Shown one piece after another: positions 43,525 through 53,258 of a DNA stretch of 64,000 nucleotides. Each line of letters begins with the position of its first letter. Position 1 is the stretch's first letter. The notes below the pieces were generated by a model that was not told the DNA's origin, ran no database searches, and was given only the letters and a program-made list of their open reading frames with translations. A program made the translations under genes and the position numbers. Source of the stretch: 66-474 sp040255405 (GTDB lineage: Bacteria > Pseudomonadota > Gammaproteobacteria > Xanthomonadales > Rhodanobacteraceae); assembly GCA_040255405.1 (NCBI GenBank), contig JBDZUX010000007.1:46712-110711 (forward strand), in the 5' to 3' direction.

Positions 43525-46023
43525 CTAGATGTCGAACGGCGGCGTTTCCGCATCGGGCGGCGCCGCGCGCTTCGCCTGCGCCGCCTTCTTTGCCGGGGCC
43601 TTCTTCGCGGTGGTCTTTTTGCGCGCGGTCCTCTTCGTGGCCGTCTTTTTCGCCGTGGTTTTCTTCGCGGCTTTCTTCGCGGGAGCCTTCTTTTCTGCGG
43701 TCTTCTTCGTCGCGGTTTTCCTGAACGCTCCGCGTCCGCGCCGCGCCGGCGCGGCTTCGATCAGCGCCTTGCACTCGTCGTGCGTCAGCGATTTGGGTTC
43801 ACGATCCTTCGGGATTTTCGCGTTCTTCTCGCCATCGGTGATGTACGGTCCATAGCGGCCGTTCAGCACCTGGATGCCGTCGCCGAAATCGGTGATCACG
43901 CGGTTGGCGATCAATTCCTGCTTCTCGCGGATCAATTCGCGCGCGCGTTCCAGCGTGATGGTGGAGGCGCTTTCGTCGCCCTTGATCGACGCGTACAGCT
44001 TGCCCTTCTTCACGAACGGCCCGAAGCGGCCGATACCGGCTGAAATTTCCTCGCCATCCGCATCGGCGCCGAGGCGGCGCGGCAGCTTGAAGAGTTCCAG
44101 CGCTTCCTCCAGCGTGATCGTATGCATGCTCTGGCCGGGCAGCAGCGATGCGAACTGCAATTTCTCGTCGCTGTCCTTGTCACCCAGCGCAGCGTAGGGC
44201 CCGTAGCGGCCAAGCCGTACCGACACCGGCTTGCCGGTCCTGGGGTCGTCACCCAGGAGGCGCGCGCCGGTCGCCTCGGAGCGATCGACCGATTCCATCT
44301 TGTCGTCGACCAGCGCCTTGAACGGCTTCCAGAAGCTCGCCATCAGGGGACGCCATTCTTCTTCGCCGCGGCTTACGGCGTCGAGTTCATCCTCGAGTTT
44401 CGCGGTGAAGTCGTAGTCGACGTACCGGGTGAAATGCGCGGTCAGGAACTTGGCCACCGCGCGGCCGACATCCGTGGGCTTGAAGCGGCGCGAATCGAGG
44501 ATCACGTATTCGCGCGACAACAGGGTCTGGATGATGCTGGCGTAGGTCGACGGACGGCCGATGCCGTATTCCTCCAGCGCCTTCACCAGGGACGCCTCGG
44601 AATAGCGCGGCGGCGGTTCGGTGAAATGCTGGTCGGTGGCGATGTCGGTGAGCGGGACCGCCTCGCCCTTCGCCAGCGCGGGCAGCTTGCGGGACTCCTC
44701 GTCGTCGTCCGATTTTGCATCGCGGCCTTCCTCGTACACCGCGAGGAACCCGGGATCGACCACGGTGGTGCCGGTGGCGCGAAAGCCTGCATCCGGTCCG
44801 CACGGGAATTCGACCGACACGGTGTTGAGCGTCGCCGGTTTCATCTGGCAAGCGACCGCGCGCTTCCAGACCAGCGTGTACAACTTCAACTGGTCGGGCG
44901 CGAGATAGGCCGCCACCGACTTCGGCGTACGCAGCGCCGAGGTCGGACGGATCGCTTCGTGCGCTTCCTGCGCGTTCTTGGACTTGGTCTTGTAGACCAT
45001 CGCGTGCTCGGGCAGGCCCTGCTTGCCGAATTCGCGCTCGATTGCTTGGCGCAGCTCGCCGATCGCCTCGCCCGAGAGGTGCGTCGAATCGGTACGCATG
45101 TAGGTGATCAAACCGACATTGCCCTCGCCGCCCAGCGACACACCCTCGTACAGGCCCTGCGCGATGCGCATGGTGCGGCTGGTCGCCATGCCGAGCTTGC
45201 GCGCGGCTTCCTGCTGCAGCGTGGAGGTGGTGAACGGCGCCGCCGGCCGGCGCTGGCGCTGTTTCGACTGGATGTCGCCGACGGTCAGCTGCCCACCGGC
45301 CGCCTTCAGCAGGGCATCGCGAGCGGCATGGGCAGCGTTGGCGTTGGTGAGGTCGAACTGCTCGAACTTCTTGCCGTTCAGTTTGACCAGGCGCGCCGTG
45401 AACTCGCCGTCCTGGTGCGCGAGCCTGGCCTCGACCGTCCAGTATTCGCGCGGCACGAAGGCTTCGATCTCCTCCTCGCGCTCGACGATCATCCTGAGCG
45501 CCGGCGACTGCACGCGCCCGGCCGACAACCCGCGCTGGACCTTGCGCCACAGCACCGGCGACAGGTTGAAGCCCACCAGGTAATCCAGCGCGCGGCGCGC
45601 CTGCTGGGCGTCGACCAGGTCGTGTGAGAGGCCCCGCGGGTGCGCCACCGCTTCCTTGATCGCGCGCGGCGTGATTTCGGAAAACACCACGCGGTGGGTT
45701 TCCTTGCCCTTCAGCAGGCCGCGCGATTTGAGGATCTCGCTGATGTGCCAGCTGATCGCCTCGCCTTCGCGGTCAAGGTCGGTGGCCAGGTAGATCGACT
45801 CGGCGACCTTGGCGGCCTTGGCGATGTCATCGACGTGCTTGATGTTCTTGTCGATCAGCGCGTAGTCCATTGCGAAATCGTGGTCGGGGTCGACCGCGCC
45901 TTCCTTGGGCCTGAGATCGCGGACATGCCCGTACGACGCCAGCACCTGGAAGTCGGTGCCGAGGTATTTGTTGATCGTCTTGGCCTTGGCGGGCGATTCG
46001 ACGATGAGGAGATTCTTGGCCAT
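43525..46023 (-). CDS. topA: DNA topoisomerase I with lysine-rich tail
   Basis: Type IA topoisomerase that relaxes negative supercoils, 832 residues. Toprim domain at the N-terminus (LLIVESPAKAKTINKYLG, TDLDREGEAISWHI), active-site tyrosine in LITYMRTDSTHLSG and the gate region QRGLSAGRVQSPALRMI. The C-terminal part has three cysteine-free topoisomerase C-terminal repeats (VRLGRYGPYAALGD, AGIGRFGPFVKKG, QVLNGRYGPYITDG) in place of the zinc ribbons of E. coli. A Lys/Ala/Thr-rich histone-H1-like tail of about 60 residues ends the protein. Confidence 0.96.
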   Translation of the reverse strand: MAKNLLIVESPAKAKTINKYLGTDFQVLASYGHVRDLRPKEGAVDPDHDFAMDYALIDKNIKHVDDIAKAAKVAESIYLATDLDREGEAISWHISEILKSRGLLKGKETHRVVFSEITPRAIKEAVAHPRGLSHDLVDAQQARRALDYLVGFNLSPVLWRKVQRGLSAGRVQSPALRMIVEREEEIEAFVPREYWTVEARLAHQDGEFTARLVKLNGKKFEQFDLTNANAAHAARDALLKAAGGQLTVGDIQSKQRQRRPAAPFTTSTLQQEAARKLGMATSRTMRIAQGLYEGVSLGGEGNVGLITYMRTDSTHLSGEAIGELRQAIEREFGKQGLPEHAMVYKTKSKNAQEAHEAIRPTSALRTPKSVAAYLAPDQLKLYTLVWKRAVACQMKPATLNTVSVEFPCGPDAGFRATGTTVVDPGFLAVYEEGRDAKSDDDEESRKLPALAKGEAVPLTDIATDQHFTEPPPRYSEASLVKALEEYGIGRPSTYASIIQTLLSREYVILDSRRFKPTDVGRAVAKFLTAHFTRYVDYDFTAKLEDELDAVSRGEEEWRPLMASFWKPFKALVDDKMESVDRSEATGARLLGDDPRTGKPVSVRLGRYGPYAALGDKDSDEKLQFASLLPGQSMHTITLEEALELFKLPRRLGADADGEEISAGIGRFGPFVKKGKLYASIKGDESASTITLERARELIREKQELIANRVITDFGDGIQVLNGRYGPYITDGEKNAKIPKDREPKSLTHDECKALIEAAPARRGRGAFRKTATKKTAEKKAPAKKAAKKTTAKKTATKRTARKKTTAKKAPAKKAAQAKRAAPPDAETPPFDI

Positions 46024-46075
46024 GTCTTGAACGAAAATCCATGGGCGGCGGGGCCGCCCCCTATATATAGTGAAC
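46024..46075 (-). promoter_or_regulatory. Possible topA promoter and leader hairpin
   Basis: On the minus strand a TATATATA at 46069-46062 resembles a -10 element. It is followed within the predicted leader by a GC hairpin (GGGCGGC/GCCGCCC, 46043-46059), then the topA ATG at 46023. No good -35 box is visible. The short AT-rich element next to a GC-rich stretch would be sensitive to supercoiling (inference). Confidence 0.3.
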
Positions 46076-46095
46076 GCATGCGCAGGGTGGGCGTG

Positions 46096-47235
46096 TCAAG
46101 CATGACCGGTCGCAAGCCGCTGCCAGCGGCCGTTCACGGCCGGCGCCACGACCCCTTCCAGTTCCAGCAACAGCAGCATTGAAGACAGCGCGGCGGGGGC
46201 AAGACCGGTCCGGTCCGCCAGCTCGTCCAGCGCGGCCGGCCCGTCGCCCAAAGCGGCGAGAAGTACCGCATAATCAGGATCCTGTGATCTCGCTGGCGAA
46301 GCATGATCCGAGGCGGTTCCGGAGGTTTCCAGCCGCGCCCGCAGCCCGGCGCCCTGTGCCAGCGCGGCCGGCCCGAGCGCCTCGACCACCTCGGCCGCGG
46401 TCTCGACCAGCCGGGCGCCATCCCGGATCAATCGGTGGCAGCCCTTCGCCAGCGGATTGTGGATGGAACCCGGCAACGCGAACACTTCGCGGCCGGCTTC
46501 CGCGGCCAGGCGCGCCGTGATCAACGAGCCCGACTGCAGCCCCGCCTCGACCACCAGCGTGCCCAGCGCCAGTCCGGCAATCAGCCGGTTGCGGCGCGGA
46601 AAATGGTCCGGGCGGGCTTCGGTGCCGGGCGGAAATTCGCTTACGACGGCGCCATGTTGCTCGATCCGGGCCGCGAGATCACGGTGCTTGCGCGGATACA
46701 CGAGATCCGGCCCCGTCCCGACCACCGCCACCGTGGGCGAGCCGCACTCCAGCGCGGCGGCATGCGCCGCGCCGTCGATGCCATCGGCCATGCCGCTGGT
46801 GATGGTCAAGCCTGCGCGCGCGAAGGTACGGGCAAAATCCCGCGCATTGGCGAGTCCTTGCGCGCTGGCGCTGCGCGCGCCCACGATGGCAACCTGGGGT
46901 GCCAGCAGGGCCGCGGCATCACCCGCAACGAACAACGCCGCGGGCGGCGACGGCGTGGTTTCCAGCTGGGGTGGGAAGTCCGCTTCGTCGCAGCGGAGCA
47001 GGCGGTGCCCTGGCTGCGCCAGCCAGGCGAGGTCGGCGTCCAGGCGCGTGGCATCCGGCCGTTCGATCCAGTCCAGCACGGCCTGATCCAGGCCGGCGGC
47101 ACGGCGCAGCCTGCGGATGTCGCGGCAAATCGCGCGCGCCGACCCCGTCTGCTGCAGCGATGCACGGATGCCGGCCGCACCCAGGCCGGGCGCACGCAAC
47201 AAGGTCAGCCATGCCAGCAGGTCGTCGTCATCCAT
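46096..47235 (-). CDS. dprA: DNA processing protein DprA
   Basis: Single-stranded-DNA-binding, RecA-loading factor for natural transformation, 379 residues. An N-terminal SAM-like helical part is followed by the Rossmann fold with VAIVGARSASAQGLANAR, GLTITSGMADGIDGAAHAAA, VAVVGTGPDLVYPRKH, DHFPRRNRLIAGLA and VEAGLQSGSLITARLAAEAG. A C-terminal winged helix closes it (LADRTGLAPAALSSMLLLLE). Gene order with the LysM gene and topA is common in the group. Confidence 0.95.
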   Translation of the reverse strand: MDDDDLLAWLTLLRAPGLGAAGIRASLQQTGSARAICRDIRRLRRAAGLDQAVLDWIERPDATRLDADLAWLAQPGHRLLRCDEADFPPQLETTPSPPAALFVAGDAAALLAPQVAIVGARSASAQGLANARDFARTFARAGLTITSGMADGIDGAAHAAALECGSPTVAVVGTGPDLVYPRKHRDLAARIEQHGAVVSEFPPGTEARPDHFPRRNRLIAGLALGTLVVEAGLQSGSLITARLAAEAGREVFALPGSIHNPLAKGCHRLIRDGARLVETAAEVVEALGPAALAQGAGLRARLETSGTASDHASPARSQDPDYAVLLAALGDGPAALDELADRTGLAPAALSSMLLLLELEGVVAPAVNGRWQRLATGHA

Positions 47236-47257
47236 CCGGCAAGTTTAGGGCGCCCAT

Positions 47258-47290
47258 CAAACGAAAACGGCGCGGACCAGGCCGCGCCGT
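47258..47290 (-). terminator. Rho-independent terminator of the LysM gene
   Basis: Read on the minus strand: ACGGCGCGG, a six-base loop, CCGCGCCGT, then TTTTCGTTT. It lies 25 bp after the LysM-gene stop and before dprA, so dprA probably has its own promoter. Confidence 0.75.
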
Positions 47291-47314
47291 CGTGTAAGGA
47301 TTTTCCGTTTTCTG

Positions 47315-48433
47315 CTACCGCGGGGCTTCGATCGTGTCGCGCACCTTCACCGGACGGATGCCGTCCATCACCAGCCCGTAACTCACGTGGGCAAAGGTGC
47401 GAAACACCATCACATGGCCCACGAATTCGGCCGGCAGCTTCACCTTGGGGCCGAATTCGCGGCGGTCGGTGTGTCCCTGCACCAGGTCCGGCACGGTGTC
47501 GCCCGGTTGGTAGATCGCGAAAGTGGTGCCGTTGTCGACGCCGTCGCCGCTACCGACATTCAGCGCCACCACATCCATCGGGCCCTGCACCGATATGCCG
47601 TCGTAGCCGTTGGACAGCGCCATGACATAGGCGTTGGCGGGCGCGGCCTGCGGCGCGTGCGGATAGAACGTGTAGTCGTAGGGGGTGTCGTCCACCGGCA
47701 TCAGGCGATCGCCCGCGCGGATTTCCATGCTGGCGTTGGTGAGCAGCAGCGTGGCCGGATCGCCATTCTTCAGCACCTGGGCGGTGCCGATCACGCGCAC
47801 TTCGGTGCCGATTTCGTCGCCGCGACCGAAGTGGCCGTCGTTGCGGAAATCTTCCTGCCACGGACCGGGCACCAGATCCACGTTGCTGTTGACCAGATGC
47901 GCGACTTCGTCGCCCTTGCCGCCGTCGCCGAATTCACGGAACACGTGGCTGGGCCGCACGATCGCGAAACGCTGGCCGACGCTCGCCGCCGGCAGGTTGC
48001 GCACGTACAGGTTCATGCCCTCGGTGGCGCGCGGCTCGTTTTCCTCCACCGCCACGACGTACGGCGTCTGGTTGAGTTCGGCCGCGGTGAGGACGCGATA
48101 GTCCTTGAGGAACGGCTCGATGGCCGACAACGGAATCGTCGGGATCGGGTTGGCCTCGACGGTGGCGCGCCTGGCCACGCGCAGGCCATTCACGTCCAGG
48201 TCCAGCACGTCGCCCGGATAGATGCGATGCGGGTTGTAGACCTGCTGGTTGACGTCCCAGATTTCCGGCCACAGCCACGGCTTCTCGAGGAACCGGGCGG
48301 AAATGCTCCACAGCGTGTCGCCCTTCTTCACCACGTAGGTGTGCGGGTGGTCGGCGCGCAGCTGGGCGCCGGCGGCATAGGCGGCGAACGTGATCAGCAG
48401 GCCCGCGGCAAGCGCAAGCAGTTTCTTAACCAT
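47315..48433 (-). CDS. LysM-domain secreted protein
   Basis: Periplasmic peptidoglycan-binding protein, 372 residues. Signal peptide MVKKLLALAAGLLITFAAYA; one LysM domain at about residues 30-80 (HTYVVKKGDTLWSISARFLE, NPHRIYPGDVLDLD). The rest is a beta-rich region with no enzyme motif. The pairing with dprA and divergence from def-fmt-rsmB is a conserved arrangement in Xanthomonadales. A role in cell-envelope upkeep is likely, but the exact function is unknown. Confidence 0.9.
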   Translation of the reverse strand: MVKKLLALAAGLLITFAAYAAGAQLRADHPHTYVVKKGDTLWSISARFLEKPWLWPEIWDVNQQVYNPHRIYPGDVLDLDVNGLRVARRATVEANPIPTIPLSAIEPFLKDYRVLTAAELNQTPYVVAVEENEPRATEGMNLYVRNLPAASVGQRFAIVRPSHVFREFGDGGKGDEVAHLVNSNVDLVPGPWQEDFRNDGHFGRGDEIGTEVRVIGTAQVLKNGDPATLLLTNASMEIRAGDRLMPVDDTPYDYTFYPHAPQAAPANAYVMALSNGYDGISVQGPMDVVALNVGSGDGVDNGTTFAIYQPGDTVPDLVQGHTDRREFGPKVKLPAEFVGHVMVFRTFAHVSYGLVMDGIRPVKVRDTIEAPR

Positions 48434-48629
48434 GACCGGCAATCCCCCGATCCCCCGCAAGTTTCGCCCGAGTGTACCCGAATGGCCGCCGGCGGCAAGC
48501 AGAAATTTCACATTTGGTGATGGACTGAACACTCGGCCCTGCGCGAGTCCCCTGCTACGCTATCCGCGGCGTGAAAATGGCCAAGGGCGGCCCCATTTCT
48601 CCACCAGATTCCGATTCCGCGCTTGAGTC

Positions 48630-49133
48630 ATGGCCAAACTCGACATTCTTGAATTTCCCGACCCGCGCCTGCGGCTGGTCGCGCAACCGGTCGCAACCTT
48701 CGACGCCGACCTGAAGCGGCTTGCCGACGACATGCTGGCGACAATGTACGACGCACCCGGCATCGGCCTGGCCGCGACCCAGGTCAACGTCCAGAAACGC
48801 CTGCTGGTGCTGGACGTCTCCGAAACCCACGACGACCCGCGGGTCTTCATCAACCCCGAAATCCTGGAAAGCCGCGGTACCGAAGTGTGCCAGGAAGGTT
48901 GCCTCTCGTTTCCGGGCGTATATGCCGACGTCGAGCGCAAGGACTGGGTGCGCGTGAAGGCGCAGGACGTCACCGGCAATGCGTTCGAACTCGAAACCGG
49001 CGGCTTGCTGGCGGTGTGCATCCAGCACGAGATGGATCATCTGGTGGGCAAGGTGTTCGTCGATTACCTGTCGCCGCTGAAACGCTCGTTGCTGCTGCGC
49101 AAGCTGGAGAAGCAGCGGCGCCACGCGGGCTGA
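48630..49133 (+). CDS. def: Peptide deformylase
   Basis: Fe(II) enzyme removing the N-formyl group, 167 residues. All three motifs are intact: GIGLAATQ, EGCLSFP with the metal cysteine, and QHEMDHLVGK with the two metal histidines. First gene of def-fmt-rsmB. Confidence 0.97.
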   Translation: MAKLDILEFPDPRLRLVAQPVATFDADLKRLADDMLATMYDAPGIGLAATQVNVQKRLLVLDVSETHDDPRVFINPEILESRGTEVCQEGCLSFPGVYADVERKDWVRVKAQDVTGNAFELETGGLLAVCIQHEMDHLVGKVFVDYLSPLKRSLLLRKLEKQRRHAG

Positions 49134-49140
49134 GCGGCCG

Positions 49141-50082
49141 GTGCAACGGCCAAGACTGGTCTTCGCCGGCACGCCGGATTTCGCGGTGCCGGGATTGCGC
49201 GCGTGCATCGAAGCGGGCGATGTCGTCGCGGTCTACACGCAACCCGATCGCCCGGCCGGACGCGGCCGCAAGCTGACGCCCAGCCCGGTCAAGCAGGCGG
49301 CGTTGGCCGCCGGCATTCCGGTCGAACAGCCGGAGTCATTGAAGTCGTCGGCCGCACGACAGCGCCTGCGCGACCACGCGCCCGACCTGCTGGTGGTGAT
49401 CGCCTACGGCCTGATCCTGCCGCGCAGCGTACTGGCGATTCCGCGCCTCGGCTGCTGGAACGTGCACGCGTCGTTGCTGCCGCGCTGGCGGGGCGCGGCG
49501 CCCATCCAGCGCGCGATCCTGGCGGGCGATGCCGAAACCGGCGTGTGCCTGATGCAGATGGAAGCCGGCCTCGATACCGGACCTGTGTTGCTTTCGGCGT
49601 CGATGCCGATCGGCGCCGACGACACCGGCGGCACGCTGCATGACCGCCTCGCGGACCTCGGCGCGCGTGTATTGGCGGACGGGTTGCGGCGCGTCAGCAC
49701 AGGCGAGCCCCTGCACCCGGTACCGCAATCCGAAGCGGGCATCACCTACGCCCACAAACTCGACAAGGCCGAGGCGAAGCTGGATTTTTCAAGGCCCGCA
49801 AGCGAACTCGAACGCAAGGTGCGCGCATTTGACCCCTGGCCGGTGGCGGAAGCGGACGTGGCGGGCGAACGCGTACGGGTGTGGCGTGCCGAATCGCGCG
49901 ATGCGCGTCCCGGGACCCGGGACGCGCAACCGCCGGGGGCGATCGTGGCTGCCGGCAAGCACGGCATCGACATCGCCTGCGGTGAAGGCGTGCTGCGCAT
50001 CCTGAAGCTGCAGCGCGCCGGCGGCCGGGTGATCGACGCCGCGGATTATCTGAACGCGCGGGCCGGGTTGCGCACCGCATGA
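49141..50082 (+). CDS. fmt: Methionyl-tRNA formyltransferase
   Basis: Formylates initiator tRNA, 313 residues. Folate-binding core LLVVIAYGLILPRSVLAIPR, the catalytic NVHASLLPRWRGAAPIQRAI and EAGLDTGPVLLS, and the C-terminal OB domain (PWPVAEADVAGERVRVWRAE). Within the OB domain a perfect GC palindrome (49904-49926) encodes a short Arg/Pro/Asp-rich loop not seen in E. coli Fmt. The start is GTG 49141, 7 bp after def. The stop overlaps rsmB as ATGA. Confidence 0.95.
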   Translation: MQRPRLVFAGTPDFAVPGLRACIEAGDVVAVYTQPDRPAGRGRKLTPSPVKQAALAAGIPVEQPESLKSSAARQRLRDHAPDLLVVIAYGLILPRSVLAIPRLGCWNVHASLLPRWRGAAPIQRAILAGDAETGVCLMQMEAGLDTGPVLLSASMPIGADDTGGTLHDRLADLGARVLADGLRRVSTGEPLHPVPQSEAGITYAHKLDKAEAKLDFSRPASELERKVRAFDPWPVAEADVAGERVRVWRAESRDARPGTRDAQPPGAIVAAGKHGIDIACGEGVLRILKLQRAGGRVIDAADYLNARAGLRTA

Positions 50083-51377
50083 CCGACACCCGCGCGCTGG
50101 CAGCCGAAGTGCTGGCGGACGTCGCGCTGCGCGGGGCATCGCTGCGCGGGCGCCTGCAGCCGGCGCAATCGAAACTGGCCGACGCGCGCGACCGTGCATT
50201 CCTGACCGCGCTGTGCAACGAGGGCGCGCGCTGGTGGCTGCGTTTCGACGGGGCACTGGATGGACTGCTCCGGCAACCGCTGCGCAAGCGTGACCCCGCG
50301 TTGCACGCGCTGCTGGTCCTGGGCCTCGTGCAACTCGAAATCCTGCACCTGCCGCCGCACGCCGCGGTGGCGGCCACGGTGGAAGCGACGCGCGCGCTGC
50401 AGCGCGGCGGTTTCTCGAAACTCGCCAACGCGGTGCTGCGACGCTGGCTGCGCGAGCGCGACGATTTGAACCCAGGACTCGATCGCGACCCGATGACGCG
50501 TTTCGCGCATCCGCGCTGGTTGGTCGAGGCGCTTGCGCGCGACTGGCCGGAACACGCCGACGCGATCCTCGGCGCGAACAATGCGCCTTCGCCACCGATG
50601 CTGCGCGTGAACGCCCGGCGCGCGACCCGTGACGCCGTGATCGCCGGGCTCGCCGACGCCGGCATGCCCGCCAAGCCGCACCCGTGGTTGCGCGACGCCT
50701 TGCAACTCGATGCGCATGCGGATCTTGCGCACCTGCCGGGCTTCGCTCGAGGCGATTTTTCGGTGCAGGACGGGGCTGCGCAATGCGCGGCCGATCTCAT
50801 GGATGTGCGTGACGGTTTGCGCGTGCTGGATGCCTGTGCCGCGCCGGGCGGCAAGGCCTGCCATCTGCTCGAGCGCGCCGACCTTCGACTGTTGGCGCTC
50901 GAGCGCGAACCCGCGCGCGTGGATTCCATCCGCGCCAATCTCGAACGCCTGGAACTGGCGTGCGAACTTCGAACGGGCGATGCCGGCGATCCAACGGCGT
51001 GGTGGGATGGCGAGCCGTTCGATCGCATCCTGCTGGACGCACCGTGCTCGGCCACCGGCGTGATTCGCCGGCACCCCGACATCAAGTTGCATCGACGTAC
51101 CGGCGATATCCCGCAACTCGCACGCGGACAGTCGCGCCTGCTTGCGGCATTGTGGCCATTGGTCGCCGCCGACGGGCGGCTGGTGTATGCAACGTGTTCG
51201 CTGCTGCGCGAGGAAAACGAGCATGTCGTCGGCGCATTCCTCGACACGCACCCGGAGGCGCAGCCCGGCCCGTGCGACTTGTCCGTCGGCCGCGCGGCTG
51301 GCGCGGGCTGGCAGATCCTGCCGGGCGAAGGCGGCCTCGATGGCATGTATTACGCGGTGATCGAAAAGCGCGCCTGA
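50079..51377 (+). CDS. rsmB: 16S rRNA (cytosine-967) methyltransferase RsmB
   Basis: RNA m5C methyltransferase, 432 residues. The N-terminal NusB-like domain (FLTALCNEGARWWLRFDGAL) is followed by a Rossmann methyltransferase with the SAM loop VLDACAAPGGKACHLLE, DAPCSATGVIRRHPDIKLHR (catalytic Cys) and LVYATCSLLREENE. Coupled to fmt through ATGA. Confidence 0.95.
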   Translation: MTDTRALAAEVLADVALRGASLRGRLQPAQSKLADARDRAFLTALCNEGARWWLRFDGALDGLLRQPLRKRDPALHALLVLGLVQLEILHLPPHAAVAATVEATRALQRGGFSKLANAVLRRWLRERDDLNPGLDRDPMTRFAHPRWLVEALARDWPEHADAILGANNAPSPPMLRVNARRATRDAVIAGLADAGMPAKPHPWLRDALQLDAHADLAHLPGFARGDFSVQDGAAQCAADLMDVRDGLRVLDACAAPGGKACHLLERADLRLLALEREPARVDSIRANLERLELACELRTGDAGDPTAWWDGEPFDRILLDAPCSATGVIRRHPDIKLHRRTGDIPQLARGQSRLLAALWPLVAADGRLVYATCSLLREENEHVVGAFLDTHPEAQPGPCDLSVGRAAGAGWQILPGEGGLDGMYYAVIEKRA

Positions 51378-51398
51378 TCGCACGATCGAGTAATCTCC

Positions 51399-51440
51399 TT
51401 TCACCCTGAGCGTCGCCCCGCAGGGTCGGAGTCGAAGCAT
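51399..51440. repeat. Possible dispersed intergenic repeat
   Basis: TTTCACCCTGAGCGTCGCCC followed by GCAGGGTCGGAGTCGAAG. The wording resembles a repeat common in proteobacterial intergenic DNA, but this window holds only one copy, so the call rests on memory. Confidence 0.3.
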
Positions 51441-51497
51441 GCACGCTTCCACTTCGCTCGTTACGCTCGCTAAGCCCAGCGCGAACGGCAACACCGG

Positions 51498-53258
51498 ATG
51501 CCCCTGCCCAACTCCTTCGCCAATGGCCATCGATGGTTCGAAGACGAACGCATCCAGCTTGCGCTGCTGTTCGCGTTCGCACTGCTGTTGCTGGGCCTGG
51601 GGCTCGGCCTGCGCGATCCATGGCCATCGGACGAGCCGCGCTTCGCGCTGGTCGCGCGCGAAATGCTGGCGAGCGGGCAATGGCTGTTCCCGCATCGCGG
51701 CGTCGAACTCTATTCCGACAAGCCGCCGCTGTTCATGTGGCTGCAAGCCTGCGCATACGCGATCACCGGCGGCTGGCGTGGTTGGTTCCTGCTGCCGTCG
51801 CTGCTCGCGGGATTCGGCAGCATCGCCCTCGTTTATGATTTCGTGCGCCGGCAATGGAACCATCGCGCGGGCCTGATCGCCGCCGCCGCGGTACTCGTCA
51901 GCTTCGATTTCACGTTCCAGATGCGCGGCGCCCAGATCGACGGCGTGGAAACGTTCTGGATCACGCTGGCCATATATGGCCTGTTCCGGCACTTGCTGTT
52001 GGGGCCGGCATGGCGCTGGTGCGCGATCGGTTTCCTCGCGGCCGGGCTCGGCGTCATCACCAAGGGCGTCGGCGTGATCGCGTTGCTGGTGTTCCTGCCA
52101 TTCTGGTTCGCGCGCTGGCGCGGCTGGAAAGGCGTGCTGCCGGCGCAAGGCCGGAATGCGCGCTGGTGGCTGGCGCTGCTGTTCCTGCTCCCGATCCTGG
52201 GTTGGGCGCTGCCGATGCTGTGGTCGGCGCTGCACGTGCACGCGGGCGATCCGGCCTACGCGCGTTACGCGCACGACATCCTGCTCGGCCAGACGGTGTC
52301 GCGCTACGCCGAACCCGCGCACCACATCCACCCATGGTGGTTTTATCTGTCGGTGATCGCGTTCGAATGGCTGCCGTTGTCGCTGGCGATTCCCTGGGCG
52401 ATCCCGGGCTGGTCGCGCGCGCTGCGCGCAAAAGATGCGCGCACGCTGCTGCCACTGGCGTGGGTGGTGCTGGTGGTGGTCTTCTTTTCGCTGAGCGGCG
52501 GCAAGCGCGACGTGTACATCCTGCCGGCGCTGCCGGCCAGCGCGATCGCGCTGGCGCCGCTGTTGCCCGACATCCTCCGGCGCGCGTCGTTTCGCTGGGC
52601 GTTGTGGGTGTTGACGTTGCTGCTGGCGGTGGTGCTGTTGATCGCCGGCATCGGCATGCACACCGGCCATTTGCACAAGCTTGCAACGTTGGCATCCTCC
52701 GCGCTGAACGGTTCACCGCGACCACTCATCGCCATGATCCTGGGCATCGGCAGCGTCGGCGTGCTGATTGCACTGATCGCCCGGCCACGGCATGCGCCGT
52801 GGGGCTGGTGCGCATTCGCGCTGGTGGCGTGGGGCACCTGGGGCATCGTGGCCTATCCGCTCCTCAACGGCTATTCGTCCTCGCGCGCGGTGATGGCGCG
52901 TACCGCCAGCCTCGTGCCGGCGGGCGATGCGATCGGACTGGTGGCCTGGAAGGAACAGAACCTGCTGATGCTGGACACGCTCGGCCGCAAGACGGCCACC
53001 TTCGGTTTCAAGCTGGCCTGGCACGAACAGTTGCGGCAAGCGCTTGCGTGGCAGGCGGCCGATCCCGCGCACCGCTGGATTTTCGCGTACGGGAAAACTC
53101 TCGCACCGTGCGTGCGTGAAACCGATACCATCCACGTCGGGCACGCCAACCGCCGCGAGTGGTATCTGTTCGATCGTCACGCGGTGGTGCCGGGCTGCAT
53201 CCCTCCGAAGACCGACGATACCGGACAATTCGGCGCGTATGAACCCGACAGCGACTGA
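51498..53258 (+). CDS. ArnT/PMT-family membrane glycosyltransferase
   Basis: GT-C transferase using a polyprenyl-phosphate sugar, 586 residues with about eleven helices. The first periplasmic loop has PWPSDEPRFALVAREMLASG and LYSDKPPLFMWLQ, the acidic catalytic region of ArnT-like enzymes. The large C-terminal soluble part begins near residue 470 (SRAVMARTASLVPAGDAIGL). It may modify LPS or another surface glycan. It overlaps the next gene by 20 bp, so the locus starts here as an operon. Confidence 0.87.
   Translation: MPLPNSFANGHRWFEDERIQLALLFAFALLLLGLGLGLRDPWPSDEPRFALVAREMLASGQWLFPHRGVELYSDKPPLFMWLQACAYAITGGWRGWFLLPSLLAGFGSIALVYDFVRRQWNHRAGLIAAAAVLVSFDFTFQMRGAQIDGVETFWITLAIYGLFRHLLLGPAWRWCAIGFLAAGLGVITKGVGVIALLVFLPFWFARWRGWKGVLPAQGRNARWWLALLFLLPILGWALPMLWSALHVHAGDPAYARYAHDILLGQTVSRYAEPAHHIHPWWFYLSVIAFEWLPLSLAIPWAIPGWSRALRAKDARTLLPLAWVVLVVVFFSLSGGKRDVYILPALPASAIALAPLLPDILRRASFRWALWVLTLLLAVVLLIAGIGMHTGHLHKLATLASSALNGSPRPLIAMILGIGSVGVLIALIARPRHAPWGWCAFALVAWGTWGIVAYPLLNGYSSSRAVMARTASLVPAGDAIGLVAWKEQNLLMLDTLGRKTATFGFKLAWHEQLRQALAWQAADPAHRWIFAYGKTLAPCVRETDTIHVGHANRREWYLFDRHAVVPGCIPPKTDDTGQFGAYEPDSD

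Noticed and set aside
43560..43740. Simple-sequence repeat region
   Set aside because: It is the coding sequence of the lysine-rich TopA tail, not an independent repeat.
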